Source of the DNA: Thermoflexales bacterium
GTDB taxonomy: Bacteria; Chloroflexota; Anaerolineae; Fen-1058
Assembly: GCA_017999195.1 (NCBI GenBank)
Contig: JAGOBP010000334.1
Location: 1 to 5,181, forward strand
Direction: 5' to 3'
Length of the DNA: 5,181 nt
Shown here: one piece after another, positions 1-5,082 of the stretch
Layout of the letters: every line of letters begins with the position of its first letter
Numbering within the stretch: the first letter of the stretch is position 1
Program-made: the position numbers and the translations under genes
Notes under the pieces: generated by a model
Told to the model about the DNA's origin: nothing
Databases searched by the model: none
The model's input: the letters and a program-made list of their open reading frames with translations, nothing else

Positions 1-385
1 GTTCGCGCGGAAGGCCCACCGAGGGGGGCAAGAGCACTGCGGCGGCCGCGATGTTGTTAATCACCAACGACAAGACCGCGCCCGCGCTCATCAACACCAC
101 GCTGAGCCGCAATTCACCCTGACCGCCCAGCCGCATCAGGCGTGCGCCCAGTAGGTGCGTCGCGCCGGTCTTGGCCAAACCCGCAGTCAGGATGTAGATC
201 GCCATGATGGTGATGACGGCCGCTCGACTGAAGCCGGAGAGCGTTTCTTGCGGCGTAAGAATGCCCGTCACGCCCAAGGCGACCAGCAGCAGCAAGGCGA
301 CGAGATCGGCCCGCAGCCATTCGGTGATGAAGAAGACGATGGCGATGCCTAACAGCACCAGTAGTAGAATGCCAGCCGTGGTCAT
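1..385 (-). CDS. SLC13-family (DASS-type) membrane permease, N-terminal part, cut by window edge
   Basis: The minus-strand frame from the ATG at 385 runs open to the window edge, giving 128 residues with no stop. Very hydrophobic segments lie at about residues 4-24, 28-43, 55-71 and 92-120. Between them are features typical of SLC13/citrate-transporter-like permeases: a R-A-D-L turn (25-28), an L-T-P-Q-E-T-L-S-G-F-S stretch (43-53), a T-G-A turn (73-75) and a paired-Asn I-N-N-I-A-A-A-A-V-L-L-P motif (109-120). Such inner-membrane proteins usually transport dicarboxylates, sulfate or similar anions with Na+ or H+; many have TrkA-C domains in the middle, which would lie outside the window. The substrate cannot be told from this part. 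The start is supported by GGAG at 395-398, nine bases upstream. It follows the SDR gene on the same strand after a 194-nt gap, so is probably a separate unit. The family call is fairly firm; the subfamily is open. Confidence 0.85.
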   Translation of the reverse strand, partial: MTTAGILLLVLLGIAIVFFITEWLRADLVALLLLVALGVTGILTPQETLSGFSRAAVITIMAIYILTAGLAKTGATHLLGARLMRLGGQGELRLSVVLMSAGAVLSLVINNIAAAAVLLPPSVGLPRE

Positions 386-394
386 GGTGATACA

Positions 395-420
395 CTCCAG
401 AAATGCTTGGAGGGATTATA
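395..420 (-). promoter_or_regulatory. RBS and possible -10 box of the SLC13-type permease gene
   Basis: Read on the minus strand, a perfect TATAAT lies at 420-415 and a GGAG Shine-Dalgarno core at 398-395, nine bases before the ATG at 385. Transcription would start near 408, leaving a leader of about 23 nt. No good -35 box is present at 17 nt (ACGTGA); CTGACG matches better but at a 20-nt spacer. The RBS is well supported, the promoter only moderately. Confidence 0.45.
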
Positions 421-579
421 CGGCCAGACCCACGCACTCACGTCAGGCCAACCCTTGAGACCTGGATGTGCATCAGTGACTATGCCAGCGCTGGGCGCTT
501 CTGCACGTAGGGTAGATGCCCGATTTTAGTTACACGCCAAACCTGGCCGCTTGAGCTGGCTCCCGATGGGACGGCCACA

Positions 580-1449
580 TTATAAGTGAGTCAACTCGGC
601 GCTGATCGTCCACAGCCGGTCGCGCACCACACGATCATAGGCCGGCCGATACGGCTTGACCGGCTTGCCATGCTCGTCAAAGTATTGGCCGCTAACCGCT
701 TCAAATTCAGGCGCGGTCGCCAGCCGCACATACGCTTCGGCCATCTGCACGGGCGTGATGGCCTGCCGACGTTTGATCTCATACGCCTTACGCCGCCAGC
801 CAGTGAGGTATTCGTAGCGCCCTTCGTCGATCTGCACATTCGGCACGCGGATGCAGTTGACGGTGACGCCCGTGCCTCGCAGACGTTCAGCCAGATCAAA
901 CGTAAACATGATCTGCGCCAGCTTGGAGTGATAGTAAGCGTGCTGCGTGGTAAACCGGCGCTGCCCGTTCAAGTTATCAAATTCGATTGACAGGAACGGA
1001 TAAATCATCAAGCCTTTAGACGCGACGTTGAGCACGCGGGCCGGGGCACTGGCTTTCAACATATCGAGTAGTAAATGCGTCAGCAGAAACGGGCCAAGAT
1101 GATTCGTGGCAAACACCACTTCCACCCCCTCACCGGTGAGTGTTGCCTGTTTCAAGCGGTGATCGAAGTTGGCGGCATTGTTGATCAGCCCATCGAGCCG
1201 CGTATACTTGCGCCTGAACTCCGTCGCGAACGATCGAATCGACGCTTGCGACGACAGATCGCACGCCAGCAGATCGACGGCGGCGTTCCCGGTCTGTGTG
1301 ATGATGTCTTGCCGCACCGCCTCGCCCGCTACAGTATTGCGGCAGACCATGACCACGGTCGCGCCCAGGCGGGCAAGACTTAACGCCGTCGCCTTGCCAA
1401 TCCCTGCATTGCTGCCCGTTACGATGATGACTTTCCCCTGCGCGTTCAT
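580..1449 (-). CDS. Short-chain dehydrogenase/reductase (SDR), retinol-dehydrogenase-like
   Basis: This 289-residue protein is a complete classical SDR with a Rossmann fold that binds NAD(P)H and oxidises or reduces an alcohol/carbonyl pair in the cytoplasm. Visible motifs are the cofactor-binding T-G-S-N-A-G-I-G (11-18), an Arg after the second strand (C-R-N, 36-38) that favours NADP(H), C-D-L (63-65) contacting the adenine ring, N-N-A-A (90-93), the active-site Asn in N-H-L-G-P-F (116-121), catalytic Ser144 and the Y-x-x-x-K pair Tyr172/Lys176. The N-H-L-G-P-F and A-Y-Y-H-S-K-L-A forms place it near the retinol dehydrogenase/WW-oxidoreductase-like SDRs, but the substrate cannot be read from sequence and retinol is not implied in a bacterium. 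The ATG at 1449 has a strong AGGAGG seven bases upstream (1457-1462). The gene starts 16 nt after the TetR stop, so the two are probably co-transcribed and the SDR is a likely target of that repressor. Confidence 0.93.
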   Translation of the reverse strand: MNAQGKVIIVTGSNAGIGKATALSLARLGATVVMVCRNTVAGEAVRQDIITQTGNAAVDLLACDLSSQASIRSFATEFRRKYTRLDGLINNAANFDHRLKQATLTGEGVEVVFATNHLGPFLLTHLLLDMLKASAPARVLNVASKGLMIYPFLSIEFDNLNGQRRFTTQHAYYHSKLAQIMFTFDLAERLRGTGVTVNCIRVPNVQIDEGRYEYLTGWRRKAYEIKRRQAITPVQMAEAYVRLATAPEFEAVSGQYFDEHGKPVKPYRPAYDRVVRDRLWTISAELTHL

Positions 1450-1456
1450 GGTGTTG

Positions 1457-1462
1457 CCTCCT
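1457..1462 (-). promoter_or_regulatory. Strong RBS of the SDR gene
   Basis: A full AGGAGG lies seven bases before the SDR ATG, inside the 16-nt gap after the TetR stop codon. It is the best Shine-Dalgarno site in the window and fixes the SDR start. It suggests the SDR is translated more strongly than the regulator in front of it, whose own start has no clear site. Confidence 0.8.
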
Positions 1463-1465
1463 ACA

Positions 1466-2083
1466 TCAGGCCGTCTGAGCCGACGGTGCTAAACCGGTGG
1501 CAATCAGATCGATCATCAGACTCACCACCTGTGGATAGATGTCTTCACCGATAATGTCTTTGTGCAGCGTCAACAGCGCCACCGATCGGATCACGCCCGC
1601 GATCACAACCGGTTGTCCGGCGATGATGCTGCCCCGTGCCTGCCCCGCCCGAATTGCCGGCAGAATGTAGGCCGTGGAATCTTGAGTGTTCGTGGACAGC
1701 AATTCGGGCGGCGCATTGCGCGCCAACAGTTCCAACTCTTCAGGCTGTGTCACCAACCGGCGCGTCAATGGATTCGTCTCCAACTCGTCCACCACCGCGC
1801 GCATGAACCGGCGCAGCCCTTCGCGCGGATCGTCCGTCGAAGCGAACGACGCCGCCCGGATGCGCTCTTCGACTTCGTGCCGCATCTGGATAAGCAGCTC
1901 AAAATAGAGCGCCTCTTTGGACTCGAAGAACAGATAGAACGTACTTTTAGCGATGCCTAGCGGCCGCGTCAGGTCTTCCAGGCTGGTCTTCTTCAGGCCA
2001 TACTGCGTGAATAACTTGCGCCCCTGTTTCAGCAACCGCTCGCGCAGGCGGGTTTTCTCGATTTCAGTAAAGGCTTTGGTCAT
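1466..2083 (-). CDS. TetR/AcrR-family transcriptional repressor
   Basis: A 205-residue protein of usual TetR length. The N-terminal DNA-binding domain spans about residues 8-63: helix 1 leads into G-R-K-L-F-T-Q-Y-G (21-29), then the helix-turn-helix from T-S-L-E-D-L (33-38) through G-I-A-K-S-T-F-Y-L-F-F (43-53) and the typical closing S-K-E-A-L-Y (55-60). The remaining all-helical part (about 70-205) is the variable ligand-binding and dimerisation domain; its ligand is unknown. Such proteins usually repress their own operon until a small molecule binds. The ATG at 2083 is bounded by an in-frame TAG five codons upstream. It lacks a good Shine-Dalgarno sequence (only ACGGGT directly before the ATG), suggesting low expression. 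It leads an operon with the SDR gene 16 nt downstream, and a promoter with a candidate operator lies just upstream. The closest alternative, a non-repressing TetR-like regulator, cannot be excluded. Confidence 0.95.
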   Translation of the reverse strand: MTKAFTEIEKTRLRERLLKQGRKLFTQYGLKKTSLEDLTRPLGIAKSTFYLFFESKEALYFELLIQMRHEVEERIRAASFASTDDPREGLRRFMRAVVDELETNPLTRRLVTQPEELELLARNAPPELLSTNTQDSTAYILPAIRAGQARGSIIAGQPVVIAGVIRSVALLTLHKDIIGEDIYPQVVSLMIDLIATGLAPSAQTA

Positions 2084-2114
2084 ACCCGTATAACTCTATG
2101 ACTATTTTGTATTT

Positions 2115-2147
2115 TTGTTTTTATACACCAATCTTAGCCAAAAACAA
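2115..2147. promoter_or_regulatory. Candidate TetR operator: 8-bp inverted repeat around the -10 box
   Basis: TTGTTTTT at 2115-2122 and AAAAACAA at 2140-2147 are perfect inverse complements separated by 17 bp. The -10 hexamer (2131-2136) lies between the arms, with the predicted start point near 2123-2124 at the edge of one arm. A repressor dimer bound here would block RNA polymerase. Position and symmetry fit autoregulation by the adjacent TetR protein, but the arms are A/T-rich, so chance symmetry is possible. Confidence 0.4.
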
Positions 2148-2159
2148 GGCGGCTGTCAA
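2131..2159 (-). promoter_or_regulatory. Sigma-70-like promoter of the tetR-SDR operon
   Basis: On the minus strand a perfect TTGACA -35 box (2159-2154) is followed after exactly 17 bp by TAAGAT (2136-2131), a 4 of 6 match to TATAAT. Transcription would begin near 2123-2124, giving a leader of about 40 nt before the TetR ATG at 2083. This is the best promoter match noticed in the window. Confidence 0.65.
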
Positions 2160-2175
2160 GCGAGCCACTCCCGCC
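2140..2175 (-). terminator. Possible weak Rho-independent terminator after the histidine kinase gene
   Basis: In minus-strand RNA, GGCGG (2175-2171) can pair with CCGCC (2152-2148) across an 18-nt loop, followed directly by UUGUUUUU (2147-2140). It sits 9 nt after the kinase stop. The stem is only 5 bp and the loop is large, so termination would be weak at best. It overlaps the -35 region of the next operon. Confidence 0.25.
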
Positions 2176-2183
2176 GACACGTC

Positions 2184-3458
2184 TTAACTTGACGGACTAT
2201 GAGCGCCGCCACGTTGTGTGCTCGGGAGAACAAACGTGAACTTTGCCCCCTGCCCGATGGTGCTCTCCACGCGAATCGAGCCGCCATGCGCTTCTACCAT
2301 GCCGCGCGCGATCGCCAGGCCCAGACCCGATCCACCGGTGGCGCGACTACGCGATTTGTCCCCGCGATAGAACCGCTCGAACACGTGCGGTAAATCCTCG
2401 GGGCGGATGCCTTCACCATCATCTGCGACGATCACTTCCACACCGTCGATCGTGCGCTGCGCCGAAACATGCACATGCCCACCCGTGGGCGTGTGCCGCA
2501 GCGCATTGGCTGTCAGGTTCGTCAGCACGCGCCCGATGCGGCGCGCATCCATCCGCACCGGATCAACATCGGGCTGCACCGCGCCGCTCAACGCCACGCC
2601 TTGCTGCCGCGCGGTTTCGGCAAAACTTTCGATCGTGTCAGAGATGAGATCGCCGATCGAGTTAGGAACGAGATCGAGTTGCAGGCCGCCCGCATCCAAT
2701 TGCGAGACTTCAAACAAATCATCGATCAAATGCGACAACGATCGAATATCCTGCTGCGCCACGCGATAGTAGCGCTGCACCGTCGCGGGATCATCGACCA
2801 CGCCATCAGCCAGCGCTTCCAGCATGGCGCGAATCGAGGTGAGCGGCGTGCGCAGATCGTGACTGACCCATGCCACTAACTCGCGCCGCAACACCTCCAA
2901 CTCTTGCTGTTTAGCCTGCGCCTGTTCCAACTGCGCCGCCATCGCGTTGAATGAGCGCGTCAACTGCGCCAGTTCATCGCGCCCCTGCACATTCACGCGC
3001 GTGCTGAGTTCGCCAGCCGCGATACGATCGGCCGCGCGATTGAGCGTCAGAATCCGATCGGTCAACGCCGCCGACAGAAAGACGCCCACCGCCGCCGCGA
3101 TGCCCGTGGCAAACACCACCAGGATGCTCGCCAACATCAAATCATGGCTGCTGGCAAACATCAATCGCGCGATGATCCACACGTTCAGAAAGACCAGCAC
3201 CCCCGCCAGCACATACACGGCCAACAGCGACCACTGCAAGCGCGGCAGACGATTAAACCAGCCCAGCCGATAAGCGGCAAACGCCACCACCAAAGAGAGT
3301 GCCGTCGTGAACAGCATCAACTCCATCATGACGTTGAAGTCGCTCATCGGCGGATTCATCGTCAGATAAAACAGGCCCAGACCCACGGCCAATGGCAGCA
3401 GCACACTCATGATAAAGCGGCGCAAATTGATCGAAGATTGATGCGGAATTGCCGACAT
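2184..3458 (-). CDS. Membrane sensor histidine kinase with HAMP domain, four predicted TM helices
   Basis: A 424-residue sensor kinase that should autophosphorylate and pass phosphate to the adjacent response regulator. Four hydrophobic helices (about 13-34, 44-64, 75-97, 108-131) are joined by very short loops, so there is no sizeable extracytoplasmic sensor domain. A HAMP linker (about 130-183) follows, then a short coiled coil, the HisKA H-box A-W-V-S-H-D-L-R-T-P-L with phospho-acceptor His200, and a HATPase domain: N-box N-L-T-A-N-A-L-R-H-T (314-323), G1 D-D-G-E-G-I (346-351), F-box F-E-R-F (360-363) and G2 G-G-S-G-L-G-L-A-I (375-383). All catalytic boxes are intact. The chosen ATG at 3458 has GAGG six bases upstream and starts 8 nt after the regulator stop. 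An ATG at 3464 (two residues longer) is possible. The frame stays open to an ATG at 3665, but that would place 69 codons inside the regulator gene and is unlikely. Confidence 0.95.
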   Translation of the reverse strand: MSAIPHQSSINLRRFIMSVLLPLAVGLGLFYLTMNPPMSDFNVMMELMLFTTALSLVVAFAAYRLGWFNRLPRLQWSLLAVYVLAGVLVFLNVWIIARLMFASSHDLMLASILVVFATGIAAAVGVFLSAALTDRILTLNRAADRIAAGELSTRVNVQGRDELAQLTRSFNAMAAQLEQAQAKQQELEVLRRELVAWVSHDLRTPLTSIRAMLEALADGVVDDPATVQRYYRVAQQDIRSLSHLIDDLFEVSQLDAGGLQLDLVPNSIGDLISDTIESFAETARQQGVALSGAVQPDVDPVRMDARRIGRVLTNLTANALRHTPTGGHVHVSAQRTIDGVEVIVADDGEGIRPEDLPHVFERFYRGDKSRSRATGGSGLGLAIARGMVEAHGGSIRVESTIGQGAKFTFVLPSTQRGGAHSPSS

Positions 3459-3466
3459 GCACATCC

Positions 3467-4171
3467 TCACGGTTCGAATTTGTAGCCCACGCCCCAGATC
3501 GTTTGCAAGTGGCGCGGGTTCGACGGATCGACTTCGATCTTTTCGCGCAGGCGGCGCATATGCACGGTGACTGTGCCAGGATCGATATAGTCGGCCGTGC
3601 CCCACACGCGCTCCAACAACAGATCGCGCGAGAACACCTGCCGCGGATGACGCGCCAGCCACCACAGCAGTTCAAATTCTTTGGCTGTGAGCGTTTTCTC
3701 GACGCCGTCGATGATCACCAGGTGCGTCTGTGGATCGATGACGAGATCATCAAAGGTCAACGCGCGCTCGATCGATTCTTCCGCGCCCGACGGCCGCGTG
3801 CGCCGCAGCACGGCTCGCACGCGGCTGACCAGCTCTTGCGGGCTGAAGGGCTTCGTCACGTAATCATCCGCGCCCAGCTCCAGCCCCGCGATGCGATCGA
3901 TCTCCTGACTGCGCGCAGTCAGCATGATGATGGGCACGCTGCCCGGCGCGCCGCCGCGCTCACGCACATGACGGGTGATGGCCCAACCGTCCACACCGGG
4001 CAGCATCAGATCCAGGATGATCAGCGCAGGCAATTGCGCGTCGATCTCAGCCAGCGCGGCCTGCCCCGTCGTGGCCGTGCGCACGGCATAGCCCGCGCGC
4101 CGCAAATACACGCCTACGACTTCCGCAACGGATGGTTCATCTTCGACGATCAGAATCGATTGATCAGACAT
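3467..4171 (-). CDS. OmpR/PhoB-family response regulator
   Basis: A 234-residue cytoplasmic transcription factor with the standard two-domain layout. The receiver domain (about 5-120) has the acidic pair Glu10/Asp11, phospho-acceptor Asp54 in I-L-D-L-M-L-P-G, switch residues Thr85 and Tyr104, and Lys107 followed by Pro108. After a short linker comes a winged-helix DNA-binding domain (about 137-232) with T-A-K-E-F-E-L-L (OmpR-type), the recognition-helix region V-T-V-H-M-R-R-L-R-E-K-I and the closing G-V-G-Y-K-F. All phosphorylation residues are present. The start at 4171 has only a weak upstream AGGT and no clear Shine-Dalgarno core. The gene lies 105 nt downstream of msrQ and 8 nt upstream of the kinase, its obvious cognate partner. 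Its targets are not visible here; msrPQ is a reasonable candidate because of position. Confidence 0.96.
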   Translation of the reverse strand: MSDQSILIVEDEPSVAEVVGVYLRRAGYAVRTATTGQAALAEIDAQLPALIILDLMLPGVDGWAITRHVRERGGAPGSVPIIMLTARSQEIDRIAGLELGADDYVTKPFSPQELVSRVRAVLRRTRPSGAEESIERALTFDDLVIDPQTHLVIIDGVEKTLTAKEFELLWWLARHPRQVFSRDLLLERVWGTADYIDPGTVTVHMRRLREKIEVDPSNPRHLQTIWGVGYKFEP

Positions 4172-4203
4172 GGTTGTACTTGTTTACCTGGATTAATAAA
4201 TGC

Positions 4204-4261
4204 GATCCACGAATAACCACTCATCAACAGCATTAGAGTAGCTTCGTGTGATTCGTGGATC
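4204..4261. repeat. Inverted-repeat element A, between msrQ and the response regulator
   Basis: GATCCACGAAT (4204-4214) and ATTCGTGGATC (4251-4261) form a perfect 11-bp inverted repeat with a 36-nt centre. Just inside the right arm a second unit, CTTCGTG (4242-4248), stands 9 bp from ATTCGTG (4251-4257), making a short degenerate tandem. The ends match element B beyond msrQ apart from one base, but the centres differ. In the minus-strand transcript this could fold into a hairpin after msrQ, but no U-run follows, so it does not look like a standard intrinsic terminator. It may be a small non-coding dispersed repeat. Confidence 0.7.
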
Positions 4262-4276
4262 AGCATTGGGCAGCAA

Positions 4277-4942
4277 TCAATCATTCACCGGAAGTGGACC
4301 GGCTGCCCGTGGCGTGCGACGCGCACCGGAGCGCCGCGCCAACCACGCTCGTTTCAGCGGCGGCAGTCGCGCAATCAACAACAACCCGATCGTGAGCGCG
4401 GCGACCAGCGGCTTCCATACATCACCAGACAACGTGAACAGGTCGCCCTTGATCACGAAGGCCAGATGCAGCACCACCAGCAGCGCGCCGAGGTAGATTA
4501 GCTGGTGCAATTTCTTCCAGCGCTTGCCCATGCGCTTCATGAACCACTTGAACGAAGTGGCCGCCAGCGCCAGCAGAATGATGAATGCGGGCAAGCCTAC
4601 CCATAAATAGCGCTTCTCCACAAACTCACGCACGATCAGATTGAAATCAAAGCCGAAGTCCACGGCGACAAACAGCGTAAAGTGTATGGCCGCGTACAAG
4701 AAAGCGTACAGCCCCAATGGGCGGCGCAGTTTGACGGCATCCTTCCACTTGAGGTACGTACTCAGCGGCGAACACGCTAGTGACAGTCCCAACAGAATAA
4801 TCGCCGTATCGCCGGTGCGCTGCGTCGCCGCCTGAATGGGGTTGAAGGTCAGGTTGTCGTTGAGCGCGTCGATGATGAGCACGATCAATGGCAGCCACGC
4901 GCCGATGTGCATAACAGTTTGAATAAAGGTTAGTCGTTTCAT
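4277..4942 (-). CDS. msrQ: MsrQ, heme-binding membrane subunit of the MsrPQ methionine sulfoxide reductase
   Basis: A 221-residue membrane protein of the ferric-reductase-like heme b family (formerly YedZ). MsrQ passes electrons from the respiratory chain or a cytosolic flavin donor to MsrP, which reduces methionine sulfoxide in exported proteins. Hydrophobic helices lie at about 10-27, 45-60, 75-95, 112-130, 147-163 and 175-192. Family motifs are N-P-I-Q...T-G (34-44), S-P-L (58-60), R-R-P-L-G-L (73-78), T-S (129-130) and W-K-K-L-H-Q-L-I-Y (142-150). Candidate heme ligands His87, His146 and His159 have nearly the spacing of E. coli MsrQ His91/151/164. After the last helix a basic tail rich in Arg and Pro (about 192-221) probably stays cytoplasmic. 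The ATG at 4942 has an in-frame TAG four codons upstream, so the start is bounded, but its Shine-Dalgarno is poor. The msrP gene ends 140 nt upstream on the same strand, confirming the identity. Confidence 0.93.
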   Translation of the reverse strand: MKRLTFIQTVMHIGAWLPLIVLIIDALNDNLTFNPIQAATQRTGDTAIILLGLSLACSPLSTYLKWKDAVKLRRPLGLYAFLYAAIHFTLFVAVDFGFDFNLIVREFVEKRYLWVGLPAFIILLALAATSFKWFMKRMGKRWKKLHQLIYLGALLVVLHLAFVIKGDLFTLSGDVWKPLVAALTIGLLLIARLPPLKRAWLARRSGARRTPRAAGPLPVND

Positions 4943-4971
4943 GATGAGTCGCTATCCACAATAAACACCCT

Positions 4972-5076
4972 GATCCACGAAGTACATGACGCCTGGCGCG
5001 CCGCCGACTCGAGCGAGTCGGGTACGGCGAGGAACACTAAGAATTGCTTCGTGATACTTCGTGCTCTTCGTGGATC
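4972..5076. repeat. Inverted-repeat element B, between msrP and msrQ
   Basis: GATCCACGAAG (4972-4982) and CTTCGTGGATC (5066-5076) form a perfect 11-bp inverted repeat around an 83-nt centre. The right side carries three CTTCGTG units (5047-5053, 5057-5063, 5066-5072) spaced 10 and 9 bp, a degenerate tandem. The centre also holds a separate GC-rich hairpin. The ends are the same type as element A on the other side of msrQ, in the same orientation (CTTCGTG units on the right). It contains no coding sequence, and probably belongs to a dispersed family of small non-coding repeats; origin as a mobile element is inferred only. Confidence 0.72.
5000..5028. other. GC-rich hairpin inside element B
   Basis: CCGACTC (5004-5010) and GAGTCGG (5015-5021) pair perfectly over a four-base loop, and flanking GCCG (5000-5003) can pair with CGGC (5025-5028) across a three-base bulge, extending the stem to 11 bp. 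It lies in the msrP-msrQ gap and would form in the msrPQ transcript on either orientation. There is no U-run next to it on the minus strand, so it may act as an RNA-stability or attenuation element rather than a simple terminator. Confidence 0.55.
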
Positions 5077-5082
5077 GCTTGA

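Noticed and set aside
114..437. Minus-strand frame of 107 codons at the left edge
   Set aside because: It overlaps the SLC13-type permease frame, is rich in Arg, His and Gly, and shows no family features, whereas the neighbouring frame has clear membrane segments and an RBS.
485..494. CCAGCGCTGG palindrome in the gap between the SDR and permease genes
   Set aside because: A single 10-bp palindrome without a loop, U-run or second copy; it could be chance in GC-rich DNA.
3459..3665. N-terminal extension of the histidine kinase frame to an ATG at 3665 (69 extra residues)
   Set aside because: The extension lies entirely within the response regulator gene in another frame, has a low-complexity Arg/Ala-rich composition, and the ATG at 3458 has a well-placed GAGG and starts the expected N-terminal helix.
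3449..4216. Long plus-strand open frame of 255 codons
   Set aside because: It is antisense to the response regulator, its translation is rich in His, Gln and Arg without domain motifs, and the opposite strand encodes a clear complete protein. High-GC antisense frames of this length are common.
4204..4261. Element A as a Rho-independent terminator of msrQ
   Set aside because: The stem is long but the loop is 36 nt and no U-run follows in the minus-strand RNA, so it lacks the defining features.
4995..5002. GGCGCGCC palindrome next to the element B hairpin
   Set aside because: A GC-rich 8-bp palindrome of this kind is expected by chance at this composition and partly overlaps the hairpin already described.
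5047..5072. CTTCGTG tandem units as a CRISPR or minisatellite
   Set aside because: Units are only 7 bp with 2-3 bp between them and just three copies; there are no spacers and no cas genes.
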